The notes: a model not told the origin generated them from the letters alone. Positions 1-8,331 are shown, numbered from the stretch's first letter. The stretch is DNA of 64,000 nt from Sphingosinicellaceae bacterium (GCA_019285715.1 CP079108.1:4293001-4357000); one strand, 5' to 3'. Made by a program: numbers and translations.

Positions 1-4
1 TTCC

Positions 5-244
5 GTGGAGTATGCGACCGTGTCGACTGAAACCGAAAACCCCAAGACCCACCCGACCTCGAACGCCGAGAAGGACCCGTCCGACTGGACCACCGGCGAC
101 CAGCCGATGACCGGGGCACAGGCGTCGTACCTGAAGACGTTGAGCGAGGAAGCCCACGAGGAGTTCGACCCCGAGCTGTCGAAGGCAGACGCGTCGATCC
201 GCATCGACGAGCTGCAGGACAAGACCGGGCGGGGTAAGGACTGA
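5..244 (+). CDS. DUF3072 domain-containing small protein
   Basis: A 79-residue acidic, soluble protein with no signal peptide or membrane segment. The C-terminal half, with DWTTGDQPMTGAQ, SYLKTLSEEA and IDELQDKTGRG, matches my recollection of the DUF3072 family, whose function is unknown. It starts with GTG at position 5 and a second in-frame GTG lies at 20, so the first five residues are uncertain; the window edge hides the upstream region and ribosome site. It converges on the minus-strand YgjP-type gene, with a hairpin between them. Family call good, function unknown. Confidence 0.75.
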   Translation: MEYATVSTETENPKTHPTSNAEKDPSDWTTGDQPMTGAQASYLKTLSEEAHEEFDPELSKADASIRIDELQDKTGRGKD

Positions 245-262
245 GGCCGCACGTCCCTGTCT

Positions 263-289
263 CGTCATCTCGGCGTTCGCCGGATGACG
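263..289. repeat. Short REP-like hairpin between convergent genes
   Basis: CGTCATC at 263-269 pairs with GATGACG at 283-289 around an inner GGCG/CGCC stem. It sits between the convergent DUF3072 and YgjP-type genes. The same CGTCATC...GATGACG ends recur at about 25.1, 48.6 and 55.5 kb. It may act as a bidirectional terminator, but there is no long T-tract. Confidence 0.5.
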
Positions 290-315
290 AAGGAAGAGTG
301 TGATCTCGGTGCTGG

Positions 316-1065
316 CTAACCCGCCCGCCCCACCCAGTGCAGCCCCGCCCCATGCGCACGCAGCCACGCGCGCTCCGGGGCCGGGTTGCCGCCGTTGAGT
401 TCCGCCGCCAGTGCCCAAAAGTCGCGGCCGTGGTTGGGGTGGACGAGGTGCGCGACCTCATGCGCGACGACACTGTGGTAGACGTCGGGCGGTGCGAGGA
501 TCAGCCGCCAGCTGTAGGTGATGCGACCGCTGCCGCAGCTGCCCCAACGCGCCACCGGGTCGCCGATCCGGACTCCTCCCAACGGGCGGTCTACCCGGGC
601 TGCGAGGGCACGGGTCGCGGGTTCGAGTTCAGCCAGAGCCTGTGCGCGCAGCCAGCGGGTGACGCGGCCGGGCAGGGTCGCGGGATCGCCGCCCACGATC
701 AGCCTGTCATCGACGCGGACCAGACCCCGCGAGCGCGCTGCATCCCACTCGAGGCGTAGCTGGTCGCCCCTGAACGGGATCGTCGCGCCGGGCACGAACG
801 GCAGCGCCACCGGCCAGCGCGCAACCTGCGTGGCGATCCAGCCGCCGTGCGCGCCGACCAGCGCCGCTGCCTCCGACAGCTTCGTGCGCGTCGGCAGGGT
901 CACGCGCAGGCACCCGCGCACGGCATCGGCACGGAGCGTCAGGCGGCGGGATCGGGGGCTGCGGCTGAGCTCAATCGGCACGATGCGACCGCCAACGTTA
1001 AGCGAGGGCAGCGCGACCGGCTCGCTGCGCCGTACGGTCGAAGTTGCCCGTAGGAACCGCAGCAT
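316..1065 (-). CDS. YgjP-type (DUF45/SprT-like) metal-dependent hydrolase
   Basis: A 249-residue protein with the zincin motif HEVAHLVHPNHGRDFW near the C-terminus: HExxH plus a third histidine, as in the YgjP/DUF45 metallopeptidase-like family. The preceding ARWGSCGSGRITYSW is the usual WGSC block of that family. No signal peptide is seen, so it is probably cytoplasmic. I chose the ATG at 1065 because the upstream in-frame extension runs through the neighbouring ycgN-type gene and is arginine-rich shadow sequence. It lies 8 bp behind that gene and is probably cotranscribed with it and the SCO gene. The substrate is unknown. Confidence 0.85.
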   Translation of the reverse strand: MLRFLRATSTVRRSEPVALPSLNVGGRIVPIELSRSPRSRRLTLRADAVRGCLRVTLPTRTKLSEAAALVGAHGGWIATQVARWPVALPFVPGATIPFRGDQLRLEWDAARSRGLVRVDDRLIVGGDPATLPGRVTRWLRAQALAELEPATRALAARVDRPLGGVRIGDPVARWGSCGSGRITYSWRLILAPPDVYHSVVAHEVAHLVHPNHGRDFWALAAELNGGNPAPERAWLRAHGAGLHWVGRAG

Positions 1066-1073
1066 CGCGGGCC

Positions 1074-1529
1074 TCAGAGCGGCGCGTCGATGACGTGGTT
1101 CTCGAGATCGCCGGCGTCGTCCTCGCTGATCGTCCAGCCGCGCACCGAGATTCCGGCAGCGTGGACGGCCTCGCGGTCGCCGCTGACCAGGTGGTGCCAG
1201 TCGGGCAGGCCCTGGCCGCGATAGACGCGGAGGTAGGCGCAGCTCGACGGCAGCCAGTCGAGCGTCTCGAGCTTCTGCGGGGTCAGCCGCACGCACTCGG
1301 GGACGTGCGCGCGGCGGTTGCGGTAATCGGAGCACTGGCCGGTCCGCCGGTCGAGCAAGCGGCACGCGACGTTGGTCGGCAGCAGTTCGCCGGTTTCCTC
1401 GTCCTCGAGCTTGTGGACGCAGCACTTGCCACAGCCGTCGCACAGATTCTCCCACTGCTCGCGGTTCATCGCACGCAGCGGCACCGTCTCCCAGTACGGC
1501 TTGGCGGCAGGGTGGCGATCAGCGGACAT
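1074..1529 (-). CDS. YcgN/UPF0260 cysteine-cluster protein (YkgJ family)
   Basis: A 151-residue protein with an N-terminal CDGCGKCC cluster and further cysteines in the middle (NVACRLLD, GQCSDY, VPECVRL, SSCAYLR). This is the spacing of the UPF0260/YkgJ cysteine-cluster family, thought to bind metal, possibly zinc or an Fe-S centre. The HHLVSGD and C-terminal SEDDAGDLENHVID blocks are also family-typical. It overlaps the end of the SCO gene by 11 bp and precedes the YgjP-type gene by 8 bp, which suggests a three-gene transcript. The cellular role is not established. Confidence 0.85.
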   Translation of the reverse strand: MSADRHPAAKPYWETVPLRAMNREQWENLCDGCGKCCVHKLEDEETGELLPTNVACRLLDRRTGQCSDYRNRRAHVPECVRLTPQKLETLDWLPSSCAYLRVYRGQGLPDWHHLVSGDREAVHAAGISVRGWTISEDDAGDLENHVIDAPL

Positions 1530-2148
1530 AGCGCGCCAGTTCGTCGGCGACCTGCGCCGGGGTCGTGCCGTGCGGCAGGAAGTCGATCGGCGCGCCGTCG
1601 GGGCCCATCAGGTAGGTCATCGCGGCGTGGTCCATCAGATAGTCCTTGGCACCGGCGGGTCCGGCCTTGGCACCGGGCGGCCCGGCGCGGCGCGCATAGA
1701 CCTTGTACGCCTTCTTGGCGGCATCGATAGCCGCGACGCTGCCGGTCAGCGCGACCAGGCGCGGATGGAAGTTGGCGGCGAAGGCGGTCAGTGCCGCCGG
1801 GTCGTCGCGTTCGGGGTCGACGGTGATGAAGACTGGTACGACTTTGGCGCCTAGTCGGGGTTTTGCCTTTTCGAAGGCGGCGAGGCCCTGGGAGAGGTTC
1901 TGGACGTCGAGCGGGCAGACGTCTGGGCAGTAGGTGTAGCCGAAATAGACGAGCGAATACAGGCCCTTGAGGTTCTTTTCGGTGAACTGTCGGCCGTGCT
2001 GGTCGACCAGCGCGAAGGGACCGCCGATGCTGCTGCCGGCGAGCGGTGCGGTCGGTACGGTGCCACGGAGTCCGGGCCACAGGAAGACCGCGGCGACGAC
2101 CGCAGCGACGGCGGAGATCGCCAGCCAGAGGGTGCGGCGGCTGTTCAT
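1519..2148 (-). CDS. SCO1/SenC/PrrC family copper chaperone
   Basis: A 209-residue membrane-anchored thioredoxin-fold protein. An N-terminal hydrophobic helix (about residues 7-25) precedes a periplasmic domain with the copper/redox motif CPDVCP and the conserved downstream histidine in DHAAMTYLMGPDG. SCO proteins deliver copper to cytochrome c oxidase or act as thiol reductases. In Rhodobacter the homologue SenC/PrrC is encoded with the RegB/RegA redox regulators; a regBA-like pair lies 1.7 kb away here, divergently. It is first in a probable operon with the YcgN- and YgjP-type genes. Confidence 0.9.
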   Translation of the reverse strand: MNSRRTLWLAISAVAAVVAAVFLWPGLRGTVPTAPLAGSSIGGPFALVDQHGRQFTEKNLKGLYSLVYFGYTYCPDVCPLDVQNLSQGLAAFEKAKPRLGAKVVPVFITVDPERDDPAALTAFAANFHPRLVALTGSVAAIDAAKKAYKVYARRAGPPGAKAGPAGAKDYLMDHAAMTYLMGPDGAPIDFLPHGTTPAQVADELARYVR

Positions 2149-2203
2149 CAGGGGTTGCTCGACCTAGACTAGGTGGCAGATCATCTAGGGTGGAGTGTGC
2201 ATT

Positions 2204-2815
2204 ATGTCGACCTGGGCCAGACGCCTGACGGCCCCGCTGGCGGTGGTCGCCGTGATCGCGGTCGCCACAACCCCGGCCGCAGCGCAATTCTCGGACGGCT
2301 ACAAGTTCATCAAGGCGGTCAAGGACAAGGACGGCGCGGCAGCCGAAAAGATCCTCAACCAGCCCGGTACGACGCTGGTCAACGTTCGTGACGGCGCGAG
2401 CGGCGACATGGCGATTCACATCGTCATCAAGCGCCGCGACATCAGCTGGCTCGGCTATCTGCTCCAGCGCGACGCCAACCCGAATGTCCGCGACGGCGAG
2501 GGCGCGACCCCATTGCTGCTCGCGGCGACCTCGAACTTCGACGAGGCGGTGAAGGTGCTGACCGACCTCAAGGTCCAGGTCGACCTGCCCAACCGCCTTG
2601 GCGAGACGCCGCTGCTGAAGGCGGTGCAGCTCCGCAACGCCAGCATCGCGCGCATGCTGCTTGATGCCGGCGCCAACCCCGACGCGACCGACAACAGCGG
2701 CAACAGCCCGCGCAGCGTCGCGCTCGCCGATGCGCGCGGCGGGCCGATCGCGCGGATGCTCAAGGACGCGCCGGCGCGCAAGGCGGCTCCGACCCAGGGC
2801 CCGGTCCTTCGATGA
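2204..2815 (+). CDS. Secreted ankyrin-repeat protein
   Basis: A 203-residue protein with a Sec-type signal peptide (hydrophobic core about residues 8-22, cleavage probable after TTPAAA) followed by at least three ankyrin repeats. Repeat features visible are DMAIHIVIKRRDISWLGYLL, DGEGATPLLLA and LGETPLLKAV...MLLDAGANPD. It probably acts as a periplasmic protein-binding module. The ATG at 2204 is preferred over GTG at 2195 because a GGTGGAG ribosome site lies 8 bp before it. The stop overlaps the DUF5996 start by 4 bp, so the two are translationally coupled. The partner is unknown. Confidence 0.85.
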   Translation: MSTWARRLTAPLAVVAVIAVATTPAAAQFSDGYKFIKAVKDKDGAAAEKILNQPGTTLVNVRDGASGDMAIHIVIKRRDISWLGYLLQRDANPNVRDGEGATPLLLAATSNFDEAVKVLTDLKVQVDLPNRLGETPLLKAVQLRNASIARMLLDAGANPDATDNSGNSPRSVALADARGGPIARMLKDAPARKAAPTQGPVLR

Positions 2816-3750
2816 GCTACGCTTCGACGGTGGACTGGCCCGAGCACCCGCCGTTCGCGCGCTGGGCCCCGACGGCGCGGACGCTGCAATTGTGGACCCA
2901 GGTCGTCGGCAAGGTCCGGCTGCACCTGAGCCCGTGGCTCAACCACGGCTGGCAGGTGCCGCTGTACGTGACGGCGCGCGGCCTCGGCACGACCGCAATC
3001 CACGACCGCGGCGCGATCTTCGAGATCGACCTCGACTTCGTCGACCATCGGCTGGTGCTGCGCCGCTCGGACGGCCCCGACTCCGGCTTCGCACTCGCGC
3101 CGATGAGCGTCGCGACCTTCTACCGCCGGCTGATGGCCCTGCTCGCCGACGCCGGGCACCCGGTCACCATCGACATCATGCCCAACGAGATGCCGGACCC
3201 GGTCGCCTTTCCGGACGACGAGGGCCATCACGACTACGACGCCGCCGCCGTCCACGCGTGGTGGCGCGCACTGGTCCAGGCCGACCGGGTGTTCCGCCAC
3301 TTCCGCACCGGCTTCCTGGGCAAGGCGAGCCCGGTGCACTTCTTCTGGGGCAGCTTCGACCTCGCCGTTACGCGCTTCTCGGGCGCGCGCGCCCCGCTCC
3401 ACCCCGGCGGCGTGCCGTTCCTGCCCGATGCCGTGACGCGCGAAGCGTACAGCCACGAAGTCTCCAGCGCCGGCTTCTGGCCCGGCGACGATGCCCACGA
3501 GGCGAGCTTCTATTCCTACGCCTATCCCGCGGTGCCGGGGTTCGCCGACGCTGCGGTCGGTCCGGCGGGTGCGGTCTGGGAGGCGGCGCTCGGCGAGTGG
3601 CTGCTGCCGTACGCGGCGGTCCGCGCCGCACCCGACCCCGATGCGACACTGCTCGAGTTCCTGGAGGCGACGTACCGCGCTGCGTCCGGCCACTGGCCGG
3701 AGGGGCTGAACTGCGGGCTGGGCGTGCCGGGGGTGCCGCGGGTGGTTTGA
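2812..3750 (+). CDS. DUF5996 family protein
   Basis: A 312-residue soluble protein rich in tryptophan and aromatic residues, with TARTLQLWTQVVGKVRL and LSPWLNHGWQVPLYV near the start and SPVHFFWGSFDLAVTRFSGR-like sequence around residue 170. These match my memory of DUF5996, a family with no known function. No signal peptide or membrane segment is seen. It is coupled to the upstream secreted ankyrin protein by an ATGA overlap, which is odd because that protein should be exported while this one should stay in the cytoplasm. Confidence 0.85.
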   Translation: MSYASTVDWPEHPPFARWAPTARTLQLWTQVVGKVRLHLSPWLNHGWQVPLYVTARGLGTTAIHDRGAIFEIDLDFVDHRLVLRRSDGPDSGFALAPMSVATFYRRLMALLADAGHPVTIDIMPNEMPDPVAFPDDEGHHDYDAAAVHAWWRALVQADRVFRHFRTGFLGKASPVHFFWGSFDLAVTRFSGARAPLHPGGVPFLPDAVTREAYSHEVSSAGFWPGDDAHEASFYSYAYPAVPGFADAAVGPAGAVWEAALGEWLLPYAAVRAAPDPDATLLEFLEATYRAASGHWPEGLNCGLGVPGVPRVV

Positions 3751-3811
3751 TGGGGCGGCCCGCGCGATACGCCGCATCGCCACCGCAACGGCACGCGCCT
3801 ATACCGCCCCC

Positions 3812-5095
3812 ATGAAGCCGTCGCCCTCGCTGGTCGCCGCCGCGCTCGAACGGCCGGGCGTCCGCGTCTGGACTTTGGTGACACTGCGCTGGATCGCCAT
3901 CGGCGGGCAGTTCGCGACGCTGATCTTCGTCGGGCTGTACCTGCGTTTCCCACTGCACTGGCCGTCACTGATCGCTGCGGTTGCCGCGGCTGCGGTGCTT
4001 AACGTCGGGCTGGCGACGCTGTACCCGCGCAATGCCCGGCTGCAGGGCAATGCGGTGCTGCTCCACCTCGCCTTCGACCTCATCCAGGCGGGCGTGCTGC
4101 TGTACCTGACGGGCGGCATCAACAACCCGTTCACGGTGCTGCTGGTGGTGCCGGTGACGATTTCGGCGACGCTGTTGCCGGCGCGGGCGATGGCGGCGCT
4201 GGTGCTGATCGCGGGCGCGATCCTGTTCATGCTGTGGCACTGGGCGATGCCGCTGCCGTGGGTCGGTGATGCACCGCGGCTGCCGCCCCTCTACGGCTTC
4301 GGCGCGACCATCGCGGTGATCATCGCGATGGTCTTTCTCGGCAGCTATGTCTGGCTGGTCTCGGCGGAAGCGCGCGGCCGCGCTCGCGCACTGGTCGCGA
4401 CCGAGGCCGCGCTCGACCGCGAGACCCGCATGGCGGCGCTCGGCGCACTGGCGGCGGCGGCGGCGCACGAACTCGGCGGGCCGCTCGGTACGATCACGCT
4501 GATCGCCCGCGACCTGCGCCAGGCACTCGGCGACGACCCGGTCTACGGCAAGGATGTCCGCCTGCTCGACGACGAAGCGACGCGCAGCCGCGGCATCCTC
4601 GTCGACATCGCCCGCCGCGCCGAGGCCGAGGAGCCGTTGCCCCGCCTGTCGCTCGACGCCCTGCTCCACGAGGTCGTCGCCAGCCAGGGGCCGGCGCGGG
4701 TCCCGATCACTGTTCGCGCCGGCCCCGACCTGCCGGTGGTCCGGCGTACCCCGGAACTGCTCCACGGCCTCGCGAACCTCGTCGACAACGCCGTGCGCCA
4801 CGCCGGGTCCGCGGTCGAGCTCAGCGCGCAGGCGGACGGCACCTCGGTCATGGTCGGGGTCGGCGACGACGGTCCGGGCTTTCCGGAAGGCCTGCTGCCC
4901 CACCTCGGCGAGCCCGACCTGGGCCCGTCGCGCTCGACCTCGGGCGGAACCGGGCTCGGAATCTTCATTGCAACGACGCTGATCGAGCGCACCGGCGGCC
5001 GGTTGCGCTTCAGCAACAGCGCGCGCGGCGGTGCCCAGGTCGATGCGCGCTGGTCACGAGCCCATATCGAGAGCGCAGGCGTTTCCGCTAGCTGA
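3812..5095 (+). CDS. regB: RegB/PrrB/ActS-type sensor histidine kinase
   Basis: A 427-residue kinase with about six N-terminal membrane helices (residues 25-185), the ubiquinone-associated heptapeptide GGINNPF at 101-107, an H-box with His219 (AAAAHELGGPLGTI), an N-box (LANLVDNAVRHA), and G-boxes (DDGPGFP, GGTGLGIF). RegB kinases sense the redox state of the quinone pool and phosphorylate RegA. The protein contains no cysteine: the redox-active cysteine expected just after the H-box (family pattern RCR-IL) is Ser259 here (codon AGC at 4586-4588). The cognate regulator follows after 12 bp. The family call is firm; how it senses redox without that cysteine is open. Confidence 0.9.
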   Translation: MKPSPSLVAAALERPGVRVWTLVTLRWIAIGGQFATLIFVGLYLRFPLHWPSLIAAVAAAAVLNVGLATLYPRNARLQGNAVLLHLAFDLIQAGVLLYLTGGINNPFTVLLVVPVTISATLLPARAMAALVLIAGAILFMLWHWAMPLPWVGDAPRLPPLYGFGATIAVIIAMVFLGSYVWLVSAEARGRARALVATEAALDRETRMAALGALAAAAAHELGGPLGTITLIARDLRQALGDDPVYGKDVRLLDDEATRSRGILVDIARRAEAEEPLPRLSLDALLHEVVASQGPARVPITVRAGPDLPVVRRTPELLHGLANLVDNAVRHAGSAVELSAQADGTSVMVGVGDDGPGFPEGLLPHLGEPDLGPSRSTSGGTGLGIFIATTLIERTGGRLRFSNSARGGAQVDARWSRAHIESAGVSAS

Positions 5096-5107
5096 GAGGA
5101 ACTTTTC

Positions 5108-5641
5108 ATGGCCACCGTCGCCACCAACTTGCTAATCGTCGACGACGACGCGCCGTTCCGGCAGCGCCTCGCGCTGACCCTGGAGCGTCGCGGCTACACC
5201 GTCCGCGCCGCCGCCAGCCTCGCCGAAGCCCGCACCGCGATGACCGAGGGGGTGCCGACCCACGCGATCGTCGACCTGCGGCTCGGCGATGGCAACGGGC
5301 TCGACCTTGTCGATGAACTGCGCGGGCTCGCGGCAGCGATGCGGATCGTCGTCCTGACCGGCTACGGCAACCTGGCGACGGCGGTGGCGGCGGTGAAGGC
5401 CGGCGCGGTCGACTATCTCGCCAAGCCCGCCGACCCCGAGGATATCGTCCGCGCGCTGGAGGCCGAGCCCGGCACGCGGCCCGCAGCGCTAGCCGAGCCG
5501 ATGTCGGCCGACCGCGTCCGCTGGGAGCACATCCAGCGCGTTTATGAACTGTGCGAGCGCAACGTCAGCGAGACCGCGCGCCGCCTGAAGATGCACCGTC
5601 GCACCCTGCAGCGCATTTTGGCGAAACGCAGTCCGCGCTAA
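5108..5641 (+). CDS. regA: RegA/PrrA/ActR-type response regulator
   Basis: A 177-residue response regulator with a receiver domain (LLIVDDDAPF acidic pocket, phosphoacceptor in IVDLRLGDG, conserved Lys in YLAKPADP) and a C-terminal Fis-type helix-turn-helix, NVSETARRLKMHRRTLQRIL. The short linker and the WEHIQRVYELCERN block are characteristic of RegA, the global redox regulator of respiration, carbon fixation and nitrogen metabolism in alphaproteobacteria. It lies 12 bp after the kinase and almost certainly forms its partner. The start follows a GAGAGGAAC ribosome site. Confidence 0.92.
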   Translation: MATVATNLLIVDDDAPFRQRLALTLERRGYTVRAAASLAEARTAMTEGVPTHAIVDLRLGDGNGLDLVDELRGLAAAMRIVVLTGYGNLATAVAAVKAGAVDYLAKPADPEDIVRALEAEPGTRPAALAEPMSADRVRWEHIQRVYELCERNVSETARRLKMHRRTLQRILAKRSPR

Positions 5642-5650
5642 AGCGGACGG

Positions 5651-6937
5651 ATGGAGCTTCACCGACTCGGCATTGCCGGCCTGACGCGAGCCTATGCGGC
5701 GGGGGAGACGACACCGTCGGAAGCGATCGCGGCGGCGCTCGCGGGGATCGACCGGCTCAACCCCAGGCTCAACGCCTTTGCCGACCTGGACCGTGCCGGG
5801 GCCGCCCGGGCAGCGGCTGAAAGCGACCAGCGCTTCCGGGATGGCAGCGCACGACCGCTCGAGGGCGTGCCCGTCGGGATCAAGTCTAACATCGCTGTCG
5901 CCGGACTGCCCTGGACCGCGGGCATGGAGTTGCGGCGCGACGTAGTCGCTGGCCACGACGCGCCTATGGTCGCCGGCCTGCGCGCGGCGGGGGCGATCAT
6001 CCTCGGCACCTGCGGCATGCACGAGGCGGCGCTCGGCGCGACCAGCGACAACCCGTGGTTCGGCCGCATCGGCAACCCGCACCGGGGCGGCGTCTCGCCG
6101 GGCGGCTCGTCGGGCGGCAGCGGCGCGGCGGTCGCGGCGGGGCTTTGCGTCGTGGCGCTGGGCAGCGACACGCTCGGCTCGATCCGCATCCCGGCCGCCT
6201 ACAATGGCATCTACGGCCTCAAGCCGACGTGGGGCGCGGTCGACGCGACCGACGTCTTCCCGCTGGCGCCCGGGCTCGACACGGTCGGGCCACTGGCGCG
6301 CTCGATCGACGATCTGGCGGCGCTGTGGCGGGTGATCGGCGGCGGCGATCCGACCTTCGCCTTCCGGCAGCTGTTGCTCCTCGACGCTATAGGCGAGGTC
6401 GATGTGGCGGTCCGCGCCGGCTATGAAGCGGCGCTGGCGGCGATCGACCTGCCTTGCTCGACCCTGCGCTTCCCCGATCCGTTGCCCGCGATCCGCTTGT
6501 CCGGCTTTGCCGCCATGGGCCATGCGCTGATCGCCGAGCTGGGCGACGCGCGCCACGCGCGCAGCGCCGCGCTGTCGCCTGATCTCGCCGCGACGCTGGC
6601 CTTCTGCGACGGCGTTGCTCCCGATCCCGACCTGCTGGCACGCACCCGCACGGCGCTGGTCGATGCCCTCGGGACCGACGGCGTGCTGCTGATGCCGACC
6701 GTGCCGCAGGTCGCTTTCGAGCATGGCCGCGCGCCGATGACGATGGCCGACTTCACCGGTTTCGCGAACATCGCCGGGCTGCCGGCGCTGTCGATCCCGG
6801 CCGGACGCGACGGCGGCGGCTTGCCGGTCGCGGTCCAGATCGTCGGCCCGGCGGGGAGCGAGGCGGCGCTGTTCGACCTCGGCCGCGACCTCGACGCGGC
6901 GCTGGCCGGCTATGCGCCGCCACCGGCCCGCTGGTGA
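5651..6937 (+). CDS. Amidase-signature family hydrolase
   Basis: A 428-residue amidase-signature enzyme. The catalytic lysine lies in VPVGIKSNIAVAG, the cis-serine in GGSSGGSGAA and the nucleophile in GSDTLGSIRIPA. Family members hydrolyse amide bonds with a Ser-cisSer-Lys triad. The loop before the nucleophile reads DTLGS where the signature expects DTGGS or DTAGS, a bulkier residue next to the oxyanion hole. At this length it resembles allophanate hydrolase or indole-acetamide-type amidases more than GatA, and no gatB or gatC is nearby. It overlaps the crotonase gene by 4 bp. The substrate is unknown. Confidence 0.85.
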   Translation: MELHRLGIAGLTRAYAAGETTPSEAIAAALAGIDRLNPRLNAFADLDRAGAARAAAESDQRFRDGSARPLEGVPVGIKSNIAVAGLPWTAGMELRRDVVAGHDAPMVAGLRAAGAIILGTCGMHEAALGATSDNPWFGRIGNPHRGGVSPGGSSGGSGAAVAAGLCVVALGSDTLGSIRIPAAYNGIYGLKPTWGAVDATDVFPLAPGLDTVGPLARSIDDLAALWRVIGGGDPTFAFRQLLLLDAIGEVDVAVRAGYEAALAAIDLPCSTLRFPDPLPAIRLSGFAAMGHALIAELGDARHARSAALSPDLAATLAFCDGVAPDPDLLARTRTALVDALGTDGVLLMPTVPQVAFEHGRAPMTMADFTGFANIAGLPALSIPAGRDGGGLPVAVQIVGPAGSEAALFDLGRDLDAALAGYAPPPARW

Positions 6938-7695
6938 GCCTGTCGCTTGCACTCGACGGAGCGGTCGCGCGGCTGGTCATCGACCGGCCAGCCAAGCGCA
7001 ACGCCTTCAACAACGCAATGTGGGCCGCGGTGCCGGGCCTCGTCGCGCGGGCGATGGACGACCCGGCGGTTCGGGTGCTGATCGTCGCCGCCGCGGTCCC
7101 CGGCGTGTTCTGCGCCGGTGCCGACATCGAGGAGTTCGGCCGCGGCCTCGACGACCCGGCAGCAGGACCCGGCAACCAGGGCCTCGTCCGCGCCGCGCAG
7201 CTCAGCCTCGCCCGTGCCCCCAAGCCGGTGCTCGCGCTGGTCGAGGGCGACTGCGTCGGCGGCGGTTGCGGCCTCGCCATCGCCTGCGACCTCCGCGTCG
7301 CCAGCCCCGCCGCGCGCTTCGGCATCACACCGGCGCGGCTCGGCATCGTCTACTCGCTGCACGACACCAAATTGCTCGTCGACCTCGTCGGCCCGGGGCA
7401 GGCCAAGCGCATCCTGTTCACCGCCGGGCTGATCGATGCCGCCGAGGCGCTGCGCATCGGACTGGTCGAGATCGTCGCCGCCGATGCCCGTGCCGAGGTC
7501 GAGGCGCTCGCCGCGACGATCGTCGCCAACTCGCCGCACAGCATCGCCGGGGCCAAGCAGGTCATCCGCCGCATCCAGGACGGGCAGGCCGACGACGATG
7601 CCGCGACGCTGGCGATGTTCGCCGACGCGTTCACCGGCCCGGACTTTGCGGAAGGCGTCGCCGCCTTCCGAGCCAAGCGCCGGCCGGTGTTCTGA
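6934..7695 (+). CDS. Enoyl-CoA hydratase/isomerase (crotonase) family protein
   Basis: A 253-residue crotonase-fold protein. Oxyanion-hole segments are recognisable in GVFCAGADIEEF and VEGDCVGGGCGLAIACDLR. The usual first catalytic glutamate (FGxPExxLG in hydratases) is replaced, the local sequence being FGITPARLGIVY, so classical enoyl-CoA hydration is doubtful; isomerase, decarboxylase or thioesterase chemistry is possible. It starts with GTG in a GTGA overlap with the amidase stop, so the two are translationally coupled and may act in one catabolic step series. Confidence 0.85.
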   Translation: MSLSLALDGAVARLVIDRPAKRNAFNNAMWAAVPGLVARAMDDPAVRVLIVAAAVPGVFCAGADIEEFGRGLDDPAAGPGNQGLVRAAQLSLARAPKPVLALVEGDCVGGGCGLAIACDLRVASPAARFGITPARLGIVYSLHDTKLLVDLVGPGQAKRILFTAGLIDAAEALRIGLVEIVAADARAEVEALAATIVANSPHSIAGAKQVIRRIQDGQADDDAATLAMFADAFTGPDFAEGVAAFRAKRRPVF

Positions 7696-7739
7696 GGCCC
7701 GCAGTCCGGCGGGCCCGGGATGACGCGCCTACCGGACGC

Positions 7740-8165
7740 CTACGGCCGCCGCTTGAGCTCGTCGCGAATCTCGGTGAGCAGGGCCTCGCTCGGTGTCGGC
7801 GGAGCGACCACCGGCTGGCGGTTGGTGGCGCGATTCACCGCCCGGACGATCATGAAGACGACGAAGGCGATGATCAGGAAGTTGATCGCCGCAGTGATGA
7901 ACTCGCCGTAGCCGAACAGCGCCGCGCCCGCCTTCTTGAGCGCGGCGTAATCGGTCAGCGAGCCGGTGTATTTGTCGGGCACCTGGCCGAGCAGGACGAA
8001 GTGGCTGGAGAAATCGACACCGCCGGTGATCCAGCCGATGACCGGCATGATCAGGTCGTCGGTCAGCGACGTGACGATCTTGCCGAACGCCGCGCCGATG
8101 ATCACCGCGACCGCCAGATCGAGGACGTTGCCTCGCGCAATGAACGCCTTGAACTCCGAAATCAT
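7740..8165 (-). CDS. mscL: Large-conductance mechanosensitive channel MscL
   Basis: A 141-residue inner-membrane channel that opens under high membrane tension to release solutes during hypo-osmotic shock. The N-terminal [20 protein letters not shown] is the hallmark MscL amphipathic helix and first transmembrane segment; the second ([20 protein letters not shown]) is also clear, followed by the cytoplasmic helix ending in ELKRRP. Length fits the family. It is transcribed alone and divergently from lemA, with a comparatively A+T-rich promoter region of about 160 bp between them. Confidence 0.96.
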   Translation of the reverse strand: MISEFKAFIARGNVLDLAVAVIIGAAFGKIVTSLTDDLIMPVIGWITGGVDFSSHFVLLGQVPDKYTGSLTDYAALKKAGAALFGYGEFITAAINFLIIAFVVFMIVRAVNRATNRQPVVAPPTPSEALLTEIRDELKRRP

Positions 8166-8331
8166 CTACCTCTCCCAAGCTACGCCCGCGCTAATCAGCC
8201 CGAACGTGGCGCGCCACGCAATCACCTCGCCGCAACAAACCGGAAATATTATGAGGAGACCCTGTTGCGTTGGCGTAATACACCTATCTAGCGCTTGGCC
8301 GAGTTGACGGCCGTTCTTGGAGACACGACGC

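Noticed and set aside
2455-3783. 442-residue minus-strand open frame
   Set aside because: Antisense of the ankyrin and DUF5996 genes; no domain.
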